64,000 nt of DNA from Algoriphagus locisalis (lineage in GTDB: Bacteria > Bacteroidota > Bacteroidia > Cytophagales > Cyclobacteriaceae), in contig NZ_FPBF01000005.1 in the NCBI RefSeq assembly GCF_900116615.1, forward strand, positions 193,552 to 257,551, written 5' to 3'. Under the pieces are notes generated by a model. That model was not told the DNA's origin. It saw nothing but the letters and a program-made list of their open reading frames with translations, and did no database searches. A program made the position numbers and the translations under genes. This document shows, one piece after another, positions 8,163-16,896 of this stretch. Position 1 is the stretch's first letter; the number at the start of each line of letters is the position of its first letter.

Positions 8163-8465
8163 TTAGTTGTTTCCTTGGTTGATTTGATCTATTAACTTAT
8201 TAACGTCGCTAAGAAGATTTTCCGCTTTGTTTTTCGCTTCGGAGATTACACGCTTTCCTTCAGTTTTCGCTTCGTTCAGGTGCATTTCTTTTCCATCCAC
8301 TAAATCATCAATTAGCTCTTCTAACTCTTTCTTGTATTTAGAAAGTTTAAAAGAAAGACGATCCCGGGTATTGGTTCCGGTATCTGGGGCAAAAAGTACT
8401 CCCAGTGCTGCACCAGCGCCAGCGCCAATTAGGAATGCGATGAGTGAATTACTGCTCTTGCTCAT
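8163..8465 (-). CDS. YtxH domain-containing small membrane-anchored protein
   Basis: 100 residues. The N-terminal glycine/alanine-rich helix LIAFLIGAGAGAALGVLFAP (about 8-27) followed by DTGTNTRDRL is the YtxH pattern. The rest is a charged amphipathic helix (residues about 35-95) that could form a coiled coil. The start lies 7 bp after the nusB stop, so it is co-transcribed. YtxH proteins are linked to general stress in Bacillus; the role here is not known. Confidence 0.88.
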   Translation of the reverse strand: MSKSSNSLIAFLIGAGAGAALGVLFAPDTGTNTRDRLSFKLSKYKKELEELIDDLVDGKEMHLNEAKTEGKRVISEAKNKAENLLSDVNKLIDQINQGNN

Positions 8466-8472
8466 AGTTATA

Positions 8473-9657
8473 TTATTTATTGTCCAAAAGTCCTCTACCG
8501 CTCTTACGGATTTCTCCGCTATCGGTTAGCTCTTTCGCCATTACATCCAATAATCCGTTCACGAATTGCTTACTTTTTGGAGTGCTATAGGTCTTGGAGA
8601 TGTCGATATACTCGTTGATACTTACTTTGACCGGGATGCTGGGAAAATTTTTCATTTCCGCTATTGCCATTGAGATAATTACTTTATCTGTGAACGCAAG
8701 TCTGTCGATATCCCAGTTTTTCGTTTTTTGAGTGATAAGAGCCTTACTGTTTACATCATTTTCAATGGTGAAGTTAAAGATATTTTGAAAAAACTCCTTA
8801 TCCTCATCCCAGTTCATGGCGATCTCAGGCATTTGGCTTTCATTTTCCTCGTTGAGATTAGCCGCGTTTTTCAAAACTTTGGATGCTAAGCTCCTTACCA
8901 CCGATTTATCTTCCGTCCAGTTTAGGTCTTTTTCAGAAAAGAAATTTAAAATGACCTCATTTTTGAAAATAACTTTCTTCAGTAAATCATCTACCAAGTC
9001 AAAATCCTGAGTAACCGTAGGGCTTTCCAATTGCAGGTATTCCTGGTAGTATTCTGATGGCTTGATATAGTCTCTGAACCATTCTCTAATTTCCAGTTCC
9101 ACATCATCCAAGTGCACATTATATCTAGCAATGGCTCCTTGGTATAGGTTAGATTCCCGTAGGGTGCGTAAGACCTGGTTGTTTGGGAAATTTAGTTCAT
9201 TGCCAAATCCAACCGGGTTATTTCCTGCGAATTTCTTCTTCTTTTCAATCTCTTTTTCTACATGCTTCGCAAAAGCCTGCAATAGTTCTATTGCCAATAA
9301 ATATAGCTGCGGGATTCTCTCCGCAGAGACTACCATGTTTTTCAAAAGAAACTGGTGATCTTTTTCATTTGCGTCGTGGTACTTTTTCAGAGCATCCAAC
9401 ACCACATTCTTCACTTTCTGGCTTGCATCGCTAGCTTTAAGCAAATCTTTTGAAATGAGGTTCTGTTCGAATAGCTTGATTGCTTCCTCAGCTTCTTTGT
9501 TTAGTGCGGTTTTATCCTGCACTTCCATACTGTTCAGGTCCGGCATAAATGAGGCCCGGATAAAATCTTTCGACAGGTTTAGGTTGGAACCTTTGCACTG
9601 CTCGTATGCATAGAGGTTTTGAAAAGCCTTTACTCTGAGTATTCTTCTGTTTAGCAT
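8473..9657 (-). CDS. nusB: Transcription antitermination factor NusB with long N-terminal extension
   Basis: 394 residues, against about 140 for E. coli NusB. The NusB fold itself is the C-terminal third: NWDIDRLAFTDKVIISMAIA, then IPVKVSINEYIDISKTYS and SKQFVNGLLDVMA (to about 380), which are the classic NusB C-terminal motifs. The protein also begins with the NusB-like helix LNRRILRVKAFQNLYAYEQ, so the canonical fold seems split by an insertion of about 230 charged residues. An enlarged NusB is known in Bacteroidota. It binds boxA RNA with S10 in rRNA antitermination. It heads the operon leading to coaE. Confidence 0.92.
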   Translation of the reverse strand: MLNRRILRVKAFQNLYAYEQCKGSNLNLSKDFIRASFMPDLNSMEVQDKTALNKEAEEAIKLFEQNLISKDLLKASDASQKVKNVVLDALKKYHDANEKDHQFLLKNMVVSAERIPQLYLLAIELLQAFAKHVEKEIEKKKKFAGNNPVGFGNELNFPNNQVLRTLRESNLYQGAIARYNVHLDDVELEIREWFRDYIKPSEYYQEYLQLESPTVTQDFDLVDDLLKKVIFKNEVILNFFSEKDLNWTEDKSVVRSLASKVLKNAANLNEENESQMPEIAMNWDEDKEFFQNIFNFTIENDVNSKALITQKTKNWDIDRLAFTDKVIISMAIAEMKNFPSIPVKVSINEYIDISKTYSTPKSKQFVNGLLDVMAKELTDSGEIRKSGRGLLDNK

Positions 9658-9674
9658 GTCTTCGAAATGAGTTG

Positions 9675-9682
9675 CAAATATA
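9675..9682 (-). promoter_or_regulatory. Possible -7 promoter box for nusB operon
   Basis: On the minus strand TATATTTG matches the Bacteroidota TAnnTTTG box and ends 18 bases before the nusB start codon. No clear -33 TTG is seen at the right distance. It would give a very short leader. Confidence 0.3.
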
Positions 9683-9719
9683 GGTAATTTGAGATGGCTA
9701 TCATCTAGATAGATGAGAC

Positions 9720-9753
9720 AAAAAAACCACCGAAAGCCATTTCCGGTGGTTTT
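9720..9753 (-). terminator. Terminator after the leucine dehydrogenase gene
   Basis: A perfect 10-bp stem AAAACCACCG/CGGTGGTTTT (9723-9732 and 9744-9753) with an 11-base loop. On the minus strand it is followed by a run of about seven T. It lies 20 bp after the dehydrogenase stop and upstream of nusB. Confidence 0.8.
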
Positions 9754-9772
9754 GATTAGGATGTATAGAAAG

Positions 9773-10873
9773 TTAGAAAGAAAGCTTCACTCTTCCGATC
9801 GCTTCAATTCTGGCTTTTGCTGTCTCGATAGCTGCTTGCTGTGCTGGAATATTTTCATTTTCTGATTTATTCAAAATGCCTAAGCAAGTGTCATAGATTT
9901 TCTCGGTTTGCTTATATACAGTATCTCTATTGTAGCCACCGAAGTATTCCGCACCTACATTGATCACACCGCCGGCATTGATCAGGAAGTCAGGAGCATA
10001 GACGATTCCCTTTTCTACTAGAATCTTACCGTGCTTTGCTTCGTCTTTCAATTGATTGTTTGCTCCGCCTGCGATGACAGCACACTTTAATCGGTCAATC
10101 GTCTCATCGTTAATAGTAGCACCTAGCGCACATGGAGAATAGATGTCCATTTCCAAGTCATAAATCACATTAGGATCAACTACTTGCGCGCCTGTTTTTT
10201 TGGCTACAGCCTGTAGTTTGTCTTCGAAAATATCTGTCACTAGCACATTGGCACCTTCTTTTACCAAGTAGTCTATCAAATATTTTCCTACTTGGCCTAC
10301 CCCTTGGACACCGATTCTTTTTCCTTGCAAGGATTCTGACCCAAAGGCTTTTTTGGCAGCAGCCTTCATTCCCATGTAAACACCATACGCGGTAACTGGA
10401 GAGGGGTCTCCACCGCCACCTTTGATCTCAGGAAGTCCAGTGACATGACGGGTCTCCAAGCCAATGAATTCCATGTCAGAGGTGTTCATGTTTACATCTT
10501 CCGCAGTCACATACCTACCGCCTAGACTCTGCACGAATCTGCCGAAACGTCTTAGGAAAGCTTCGTTCTTTAATTTTGGATCGCCCAAAATCACTGCTTT
10601 TCCACCGCCCAAGTTTAGACCTGCCAGTGCATTTTTGAAAGTCATCCCTCTGGAAAGACGGAGGACATCTGTAATCGCTTCCTCTTCTGAAGCGTAAGGC
10701 CACATACGGGTTCCGCCCAGTGCAGGACCCAGTGTGGTGTTGTGAATTCCGATCAATGCCTTTAGGCCTGTAGCTTCATCATGGCAAATCACCAATTGCT
10801 CGTGATCCATCGTGGTGATTTGGCCAAAGATTGAACCTTCACGTACTGTTTCGGTAGCTTTAATCTCTAACAT
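9773..10873 (-). CDS. Leucine dehydrogenase (Glu/Leu/Phe/Val dehydrogenase family)
   Basis: 366 residues, the length of leucine dehydrogenases rather than the longer glutamate enzymes. It deaminates branched-chain amino acids to 2-oxo acids with NAD. The signature LGGTRMWPY (52-60) precedes Lys80 (GMTFK) and Lys92 in GLNLGGGKAVI, which correspond to the substrate-carboxylate and catalytic lysines of the family. The Rossmann loop GVGQVG is at 191-196. It is a single-gene unit with its own promoter and terminator. Exact preference among Leu, Val and Phe is not decided by sequence alone. Confidence 0.92.
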   Translation of the reverse strand: MLEIKATETVREGSIFGQITTMDHEQLVICHDEATGLKALIGIHNTTLGPALGGTRMWPYASEEEAITDVLRLSRGMTFKNALAGLNLGGGKAVILGDPKLKNEAFLRRFGRFVQSLGGRYVTAEDVNMNTSDMEFIGLETRHVTGLPEIKGGGGDPSPVTAYGVYMGMKAAAKKAFGSESLQGKRIGVQGVGQVGKYLIDYLVKEGANVLVTDIFEDKLQAVAKKTGAQVVDPNVIYDLEMDIYSPCALGATINDETIDRLKCAVIAGGANNQLKDEAKHGKILVEKGIVYAPDFLINAGGVINVGAEYFGGYNRDTVYKQTEKIYDTCLGILNKSENENIPAQQAAIETAKARIEAIGRVKLSF

Positions 10874-10932
10874 GTGAACTTAGCTTTTTAGAATGTGTTA
10901 TATTTGGGTACTCCTTGCGATTGGGGCCGATA

Positions 10933-10962
10933 CAAAATTAAATACTTTTATTGGCCTTCAAA
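10933..10962 (-). promoter_or_regulatory. Promoter of the leucine dehydrogenase gene
   Basis: On the minus strand a TTTG (10962-10959) is separated by 18 bases from TAATTTTG (10940-10933), which fits the Bacteroidota -33/-7 pattern TTTG...TAnnTTTG. The start codon is 60 bases downstream, giving a leader of roughly 50 nt. Confidence 0.5.
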
Positions 10963-11018
10963 GGATTAATATACCCAGTTTTCCTAATCTAATTTCTTCA
11001 TTTTAAAATTTTTATTTG

Positions 11019-12809
11019 GTGAAACCACTTTGGCGACTCAATAAGTATTTATTTAAATACAAGGGCTTAATCCTTTTGGGGATACTTTTTACGGTGATTT
11101 CTAACATTTTCGTAATTATCCCTGCGCAACTAGTCCGACTTGCCATAGATTATGTGGTTGAAAGTTTTTCTATTTATAGGCCTCTGGAGCAGGGAGAAAT
11201 GGGCGGTCAGGCTCAAGATATTTTTCTAAAATTCGTCTTTGTATTTGGAGTTTTGATCTTAGTGATGGCTTTGCTAAGAGGGATTTTCCTGTTTTTCATC
11301 AGGCAGACACTCATCATCATGTCCAGAAAAGTGGAATATGATATGAAGAATGAGATCTACGACCATTACCAAAAACTTCCACTGAGTTTTTATAGAAAAA
11401 ATAGTACAGGGGATCTGATGGCCAGAATCACGGAGGATGTGAGCCGCGTTCGGATGTACCTCGGCCCGGCGATTATGTATGGTTTGAATCTCTTGATTCT
11501 TTTTCCTCTAGTGATAACTTATATGATCACGGTCAATCCTATTCTTACTCTTTATGCCTTATTACCACTGCCAGTTCTTTCACTGAGTATCTATTATGTG
11601 AATAATATGATCAATGAGAGATCTGAAAAGATTCAGCGAAGTTTGAGTGGGTTGAGTACGTTTGTTCAAGAGGCATTTTCAGGAATTAGAGTCCTAAAAG
11701 CTTTCGTCAGAGAAAGTGACAGTGCCAATGATTTTGCGACAGCTAGTGAAGATTATAAGGTGAAGTCTATTCGACTGACTCGCGTAAATGCCTTGTTCTT
11801 TCCTATCATTATGGCGCTAGTGGGAGTTTCGACGATCATTACGGTCTATGTAGGAGGGCTACAGGTGATCAGTGGGGAAATAGGCTATGGTGTGATCGCC
11901 GAGTTTATTTTATATGTGAATATGCTGACTTGGCCCGTTACTTCGCTTGGCTGGGTGACCAGTATTGTGCAGCGCGCAGCCGCTTCCCAGACCCGGATCA
12001 ATGAATTTCTGGATGAGAAAAATGATATACTCAGTACCGATGATATTAAAACGTCACTAGTAGGTACCGTAGAAATGGAGCATGTATCCTTCGTGTATCC
12101 TGAATCTGGAATCAATGCCCTGAAGGATGTAAGTTTTAAAATCAAAGAAGGGCAGACACTCGGAATAATCGGGACCACAGGGTCTGGAAAATCAACCATT
12201 GCTAATCTATTGATGCGCATGTATGATCCTACCTCTGGTGTGATTAAGGTAGATGGAAAACCAATTGATTCGCTTTCGATCTCGGATTTGAGGAGGCAAA
12301 TTGGCTATGTGCCACAGGATGTTTTCTTGTTTTCGGATAGCATAGGAAACAACATTGCCTTTGGCATTGAAGAATCGGATCCTAAGATTATAGAGCAGGC
12401 GGCGAAAGATGCAGACGTGTATCAAAACATCGTGGACTTTCCAAAGGGATTTGAAACCATGCTTGGTGAGCGTGGAATAACACTTTCCGGAGGGCAAAAG
12501 CAGCGGGTTTCCATCGCTAGGGCAATAGCTAAAGAGCCGAAGATTCTTATTTTGGATGATTGTCTCTCTGCGGTGGATACCAAAACAGAGAATGTGATCT
12601 TGACAGCGCTCAAGAAAATCATGCAAGACCGTACCTCTATTATTATTTCACATAGAGTTTCCTCAGCTAAGCTAGCAGATCAGATCATCGTATTGGACGA
12701 TGGGGAAATAGTGGAGCAGGGAAATCATACCTCTCTGATGGCTCAAAAAGGAGTGTATGCTGAGCTTTATGAAAAGCAGACTCAGGCAGGGGAATCGGTT
12801 GATAATTAG
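11019..12809 (+). CDS. ABC exporter half-transporter (permease-ATPase) with degenerate Walker B
   Basis: About 596 residues: a six-helix exporter domain (about 15-320) fused to an ATPase domain (350-580). Counting from a TTG one codon upstream (11016), Walker A GTTGSGKST is at 386-394, LSGGQ at 490-494, the H-loop histidine at 546. Walker B reads LILDDCLSAVD, so Asp515 replaces the usual catalytic glutamate. That substitution marks the degenerate half of heterodimeric exporters such as BmrC or TM287 (family knowledge). No second half-transporter gene is next to it. The start is GTG at 11019 or TTG at 11016; no ATG is available. Substrate unknown, probably a lipid or drug. Confidence 0.9.
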   Translation: MKPLWRLNKYLFKYKGLILLGILFTVISNIFVIIPAQLVRLAIDYVVESFSIYRPLEQGEMGGQAQDIFLKFVFVFGVLILVMALLRGIFLFFIRQTLIIMSRKVEYDMKNEIYDHYQKLPLSFYRKNSTGDLMARITEDVSRVRMYLGPAIMYGLNLLILFPLVITYMITVNPILTLYALLPLPVLSLSIYYVNNMINERSEKIQRSLSGLSTFVQEAFSGIRVLKAFVRESDSANDFATASEDYKVKSIRLTRVNALFFPIIMALVGVSTIITVYVGGLQVISGEIGYGVIAEFILYVNMLTWPVTSLGWVTSIVQRAAASQTRINEFLDEKNDILSTDDIKTSLVGTVEMEHVSFVYPESGINALKDVSFKIKEGQTLGIIGTTGSGKSTIANLLMRMYDPTSGVIKVDGKPIDSLSISDLRRQIGYVPQDVFLFSDSIGNNIAFGIEESDPKIIEQAAKDADVYQNIVDFPKGFETMLGERGITLSGGQKQRVSIARAIAKEPKILILDDCLSAVDTKTENVILTALKKIMQDRTSIIISHRVSSAKLADQIIVLDDGEIVEQGNHTSLMAQKGVYAELYEKQTQAGESVDN

Positions 12810-12900
12810 TGTTTTCTTTCGAAATTCTTTCTGAGTAAAGAAGCATTCTGGAAAAAGTAAGTAACTTGAAAAGTATCAGTTCATCTTAAAATTTTTGGTT

Positions 12901-13224
12901 ATGGAAGAGAAGAAATCCACCACTCAGGATATAGAAAAAGTACTTAAGGAAATTGGGGACAAAATCGAAGAGTTGGTAAAAAAGGGAGCTGAAGCCGGTT
13001 CGGATGCAAAAGAGGATATAGAAAGGAAAATCCAGGATCTAAAAGATAATAAAACGACATTAGAAGCTGAATTCAAAAAAGGAAAGGAGATTCTAGAGCG
13101 GGAATTTAGAGAGCGAACGGATGATTTCAAGCCTAAATTGGAAGAATCCAAGGGGTTTTTGAAGGAAGGGTTAAAGCAGATTGGGTTAGCGATCAAAACC
13201 CTATTGGGCAAGAAAAAGAGTTGA
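12901..13224 (+). CDS. Small charged coiled-coil protein, function unknown
   Basis: About 107 residues from the ATG at 12901 (two in-frame non-ATG codons upstream, TTG-GTT, are less likely). Nearly the whole chain is Lys/Glu-rich and helix-forming, with heptad-like segments such as IEKVLKEIGDKIEELVKKG and DDFKPKLEESKGFLKEGLKQ. It has no signal peptide or membrane segment and resembles apolipoprotein/LEA-like or YtxH-tail helices. It lies 85 bp after the ABC transporter on the same strand and is followed by a strong terminator. I do not recognise a family. Confidence 0.65.
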   Translation: MEEKKSTTQDIEKVLKEIGDKIEELVKKGAEAGSDAKEDIERKIQDLKDNKTTLEAEFKKGKEILEREFRERTDDFKPKLEESKGFLKEGLKQIGLAIKTLLGKKKS

Positions 13225-13247
13225 AAGAATAATTTACTTAGAAATTA

Positions 13248-13283
13248 AAAAAGGCCCGAGATCAATCAATCTCGGGCCTTTTT
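13248..13283. terminator. Strong bidirectional terminator
   Basis: A perfect 15-bp stem, AAAAAGGCCCGAGAT paired with ATCTCGGGCCTTTTT, with a 6-base loop. Both ends carry A/T runs, and it sits between convergent genes (coiled-coil protein on plus, SurA-like protein on minus), so it can stop transcription from both sides. Confidence 0.92.
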
Positions 13284-13285
13284 CG

Positions 13286-14653
13286 TCACTTTTCAGCGAG
13301 TGCATTGCATCGATCATAAGCTGGGTCAAGATCTATGAAAATATCTTCTTTGGCTGTGACAAACCATTTGCTAAGCAGCTCTTCTTCTTTTTTGCGAAGT
13401 GTTGCTGCTTTTAGCTTTTCGTAGTCATCATTCATATTTGCTCTGTGAGCAGGGTATTTTGCCTTGTAGTATAGGATTCGGACTTTCTTTCCTTCTCTTG
13501 GATCGTCAAATTGCATAGGCTTAGTGATCTGGCCTACCTGCATGGTATCTATCATAAAGAATAGAAGAGGGTCTTCAAGGGTTCTCAGGGAAAGGCGGTT
13601 TGAATTGTTGGAAGGATCTGTGAAAAAACCTCCGGCATCAGAGGTAGTTCTGTCATCAGAGTAATCTTTTGCTGCTTTGGCAAAATCCATTCTGCCCGCT
13701 TCTATCTCGGTTTTGAGACTGTCTAGGTATCGCTCAGATTTTTCTATATCTGCTGCTGTAGCTTTAGGAGACATGAGAATGTGCCTGGTATTGTAGGTAT
13801 TGTCCTTCTTTTCCAGAAGTTGGATGATATGAAAGCCATAATCAGATTCAACAGGATCAGATATCTCACCTTGTCTGAGTGACAATGCTGCTCCTTCATA
13901 CTCCGGAACCATTTGACCCCTTGAAGAAAAGCCCAAATTACCGCCATTTGCAGCTGAGCCTGGATCTTCAGAATAGCGTCTCGCCAAATCAGCAAAATCA
14001 GCTTTGCCCTCGGCAATATCTTTTTTGAATTGCACCATTTGTTCATAAAGCGCTTGCTTGGTCTCTGGATTTACTTCCGGTTTTATTACGATTTGTCCCA
14101 CGGTAGCCTCAGAAGTAAAAAGAGGAAGGGAGTCAGTGGGAATACTATTAAAAAATTCTCTGACATCATTCGGAGAAACAGTCAAGCCTTCGGTGATCTG
14201 AGTTCTCATTCGCTGCACAATCAATTGCTCCTTGATCACATCCTCGATTTCAGCTTTAAGTTGATCGGCAGTTTTACCATAGGCCTCTACGAGGGTGTTT
14301 TCGTCACCGCCAAACTGCTGAAGCACCATTGCGAATCGCTGTTCGGTCTGGAGCATCACCTCTGCGTCTGTCACGATCACTGAATCGACCTCTGCTTTGG
14401 CTACCATCAGTTTGTTGATCATCAAGGATTCAAATACTTGGCACTTGGTTGGGGATGTCTGTCCTTGCTGATTTTGGGACAAAGCTTCCAAATAGGCTTT
14501 TTGAACGTCTGATTCCAGTAAAATATAGTTGTCCACTTTGGCGACAATTTTGTCAAGAACCTGACCGGTAGTAGGTGCTGCTTCTTGAGCAAAAGATGCG
14601 GTGATCAGCAAGTTGGCTATTAAAGTGAATGTTAGTCGGTTTAGCAATTTCAT
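13286..14653 (-). CDS. SurA-like periplasmic peptidyl-prolyl isomerase/chaperone
   Basis: 455 residues with a cleavable signal (LTFTLIANLLITASFAQ, about 8-23). A SurA-type N-terminal helical chaperone region (about 25-170) is followed by two parvulin (PpiC) domains: about 180-285, with FADLARRYSEDPGSAANGGN and SDYGFHIIQLLEKK, and about 290-395, with TRHILMSP and AKDYSDDRTTSDAGGFF. The second lacks the usual GYH end and may be inactive. It would assist folding of outer-membrane proteins in the periplasm. A second parvulin protein is encoded just upstream. Confidence 0.9.
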   Translation of the reverse strand: MKLLNRLTFTLIANLLITASFAQEAAPTTGQVLDKIVAKVDNYILLESDVQKAYLEALSQNQQGQTSPTKCQVFESLMINKLMVAKAEVDSVIVTDAEVMLQTEQRFAMVLQQFGGDENTLVEAYGKTADQLKAEIEDVIKEQLIVQRMRTQITEGLTVSPNDVREFFNSIPTDSLPLFTSEATVGQIVIKPEVNPETKQALYEQMVQFKKDIAEGKADFADLARRYSEDPGSAANGGNLGFSSRGQMVPEYEGAALSLRQGEISDPVESDYGFHIIQLLEKKDNTYNTRHILMSPKATAADIEKSERYLDSLKTEIEAGRMDFAKAAKDYSDDRTTSDAGGFFTDPSNNSNRLSLRTLEDPLLFFMIDTMQVGQITKPMQFDDPREGKKVRILYYKAKYPAHRANMNDDYEKLKAATLRKKEEELLSKWFVTAKEDIFIDLDPAYDRCNALAEK

Positions 14654-14733
14654 TTGTTTATAATTTGTTCTTTAACGGTCATGTGCCAGCCCAGCTGACA
14701 ACAGTCTGACGGGAGATCTCGCATGTTTTTGCG
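14654..14733 (-). promoter_or_regulatory. Leader shared with the bestrophin gene (copy B), with hairpin
   Basis: Reading away from the start codon on the plus strand: TTGTTTATAATT, a T-rich stretch, TTTAACGGTCATGTG, then an insert of about 35 bases and AGATCTCGCATG. The same blocks in the same order precede the bestrophin gene at 5462. The insert is structured: CATGTG pairs with CGCATG (with one G-T), and inside them CCC pairs with GGG and GAC with GTC. It could be an operator or a leader RNA. Confidence 0.4.
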
Positions 14734-14808
14734 ACCTTTAAGTCACATTCGATTCATGGCCGTTTTTCCGCCTTTAAGTTCAAATATGACGGTTTCTTAT
14801 GTAAATTT

Positions 14809-16809
14809 TTATTGATTCAAAGCTACGAATGTTTCTTCCTTAGCTTTCGGATTGATTTTTATAGGATACTTTTTTCGTAAGGACTCTACCAGACTTTTGT
14901 CTAAGTATTCTTGATAATCCCGTATAACTAACCCTCGTGTTTCTTCAAATTTCTTTGGACCAGCACTTGTTTTCTCTCCTAAAATCACCAAATGCAAATG
15001 CCCATTGGCTTCTATCTCCTGATAGGTTGAGTTAATATCGGCCTTGGACAAAACGGGATGTTCGGCATATTCTAGGTTACCAGCTTCGGTTTGGTAAGCC
15101 AAGGAATTGCTGCTTTCGTAGCTCTTCTCAAAAGTAGAGATAAGATCATCTGAGAGCGTGGTTTCCTGAAGTAATTTTCTAGCGGCATCTACCTGAGACA
15201 TATCCAGAACTTTCACGATATAGGCATCCACTCGTTCTTTCCATTGGTATTTTTGAATGTTTTCCTGGAAATATGCCTTTTGGGCTACGGAATCCATGAG
15301 GCCTTTTTGCCAAACTTGCTCGTTCATAAGAGAGAATAGCAAAATGCCATCTCGATACTCTTTCAGGAGCATTCTGTAGTCTTTATTATTTGCTTCCAAG
15401 TCAGCTTCTTCAGCCTCGTTTAAGACAGATGCGGCGAACTTTTCATACCAGGCGTCGAAAATTCCTTCCTTAGTAGCAAGGGGTATTTCTTGTACATTCA
15501 TAAAATCAGCAAGATCCTGAGCAACATAACTTTTTCCTTGTAAGGAGAAGAGTTGATCTCTTGCCAAATCTTTCTCATTCATTACCTGGGCAAAGTCATT
15601 TTTGGAGGTTGCGCTTAGTTCAGACTTTAATTTGGCGACATTTTCTTCGTTTTCATCAAAGTTATAGCGTGACTTCTGAATCGCCATTACTTGTGATTGT
15701 ATCATGGTAGATCTCGAATCCCTTAATATTCTGGATCGAATACTTTCTTCCATAGATTCGAAGCTGTCCACAGGTTTTTTATCTTCCAGCCTGAGAATAT
15801 GGTAGCCATAGCGGGTTTGGATAGGAGGGGACACTTCTCCTATTTCTGTCAAAGAAAAAGCGGCCATTTCAAATTCCGGAATCATGGATCCAACGCTGAA
15901 CCAAGGAAGTATTCCTCCTTTTTGACTGCTGGATGGATCTTCTGAATAATTTTTCACGATATCCTCCCAGACGGTGCTTTCCTTCTGGATCTCTGTGTAA
16001 ATGTCAGCTACTTTCCTTTTGGCAAGGTCTTCACCATTCGGTGCATTTTCGTCTATTCTCACTAAGATATGGGATACTCTCACCTGACCTGGATTAGGCT
16101 GACGGTCTTTTACATTGATGATGTGGTAGCCGAAATCGGTCAAAACCGGATCAGAAACTTCACCTGGTTGAAGAGAAAATGCGGCATCTTCAAAGGGTTG
16201 AATCATCTGTAGCGCAGTGAAATAACCAAGGTCGCCTTGGTTGGCTTGTACCGATGGGTCATCGGAATATTTTACCGCGAGTTCATTGATATTTCCACCA
16301 TTTTTTATTTCATCTTCGATTTTCAATGCCATCCTGAGAACGATCAAACTGTCTTCTGTTGATGCATTGGCTGGAAACTGGAGCAAGATGTGACTGGCAC
16401 GTACGATTTCCTGCATTCTGGCGTAGGCTTTTCTTAGCTCCCCTTCTTCTAATGAATTTCTTATTAGAAAAGGCGCCTTGAGATTTTCTCTAAACGATTC
16501 AAATTCTCTGAGGAATTCCTCGGATTGATCAAGTCCCTGCGCTTCTGCCTCCCTTACTTTTAATTTGTAATTGATGAAAAGATCTAGGTTCTCTTCATAT
16601 TCTTCTCTCGACATCCCCGGTGTACCGGGCTCAGAGTTATTTCCTTTAGATAAAAGGTAAATCAGCTCATCTTTATCGATGGATTTGCCCCCTAAAGTCA
16701 ACAAGGGATCACTCTGATCTGACGCTTGAAAAAACGTCATCCCAGATGCAGTGGATCCAAATGTTAAAAGGAATGTGATTAAATATGCCGAAATGGTTCG
16801 GTTTGTCAT
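14809..16809 (-). CDS. PpiC-type peptidyl-prolyl isomerase, large form
   Basis: 666 residues from the ATG at 16809, chosen because it gives a good signal peptide (TISAYLITFLLTFGSTASG); a TTG 57 bases upstream would add an unlikely hydrophilic tail. Two parvulin domains follow: about 137-235, with RASHILLQFP and TDFGYHIINVKD, and about 243-342, with RVSHILVRID and TRYGYHILRLED, both with intact family motifs. The C-terminal half (about 345-666) is helical and resembles PpiD/SurA-like chaperone arms. Periplasmic folding of envelope proteins is the likely role. Confidence 0.88.
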   Translation of the reverse strand: MTNRTISAYLITFLLTFGSTASGMTFFQASDQSDPLLTLGGKSIDKDELIYLLSKGNNSEPGTPGMSREEYEENLDLFINYKLKVREAEAQGLDQSEEFLREFESFRENLKAPFLIRNSLEEGELRKAYARMQEIVRASHILLQFPANASTEDSLIVLRMALKIEDEIKNGGNINELAVKYSDDPSVQANQGDLGYFTALQMIQPFEDAAFSLQPGEVSDPVLTDFGYHIINVKDRQPNPGQVRVSHILVRIDENAPNGEDLAKRKVADIYTEIQKESTVWEDIVKNYSEDPSSSQKGGILPWFSVGSMIPEFEMAAFSLTEIGEVSPPIQTRYGYHILRLEDKKPVDSFESMEESIRSRILRDSRSTMIQSQVMAIQKSRYNFDENEENVAKLKSELSATSKNDFAQVMNEKDLARDQLFSLQGKSYVAQDLADFMNVQEIPLATKEGIFDAWYEKFAASVLNEAEEADLEANNKDYRMLLKEYRDGILLFSLMNEQVWQKGLMDSVAQKAYFQENIQKYQWKERVDAYIVKVLDMSQVDAARKLLQETTLSDDLISTFEKSYESSNSLAYQTEAGNLEYAEHPVLSKADINSTYQEIEANGHLHLVILGEKTSAGPKKFEETRGLVIRDYQEYLDKSLVESLRKKYPIKINPKAKEETFVALNQ

Positions 16810-16896
16810 GTGGTGAGCGCCAGAATTGGAATGCAATTTTACAAATTTATTAGGATTTAAAGTCAAAAGTCCCGAATACTAAGCTTTTAACAAGAA

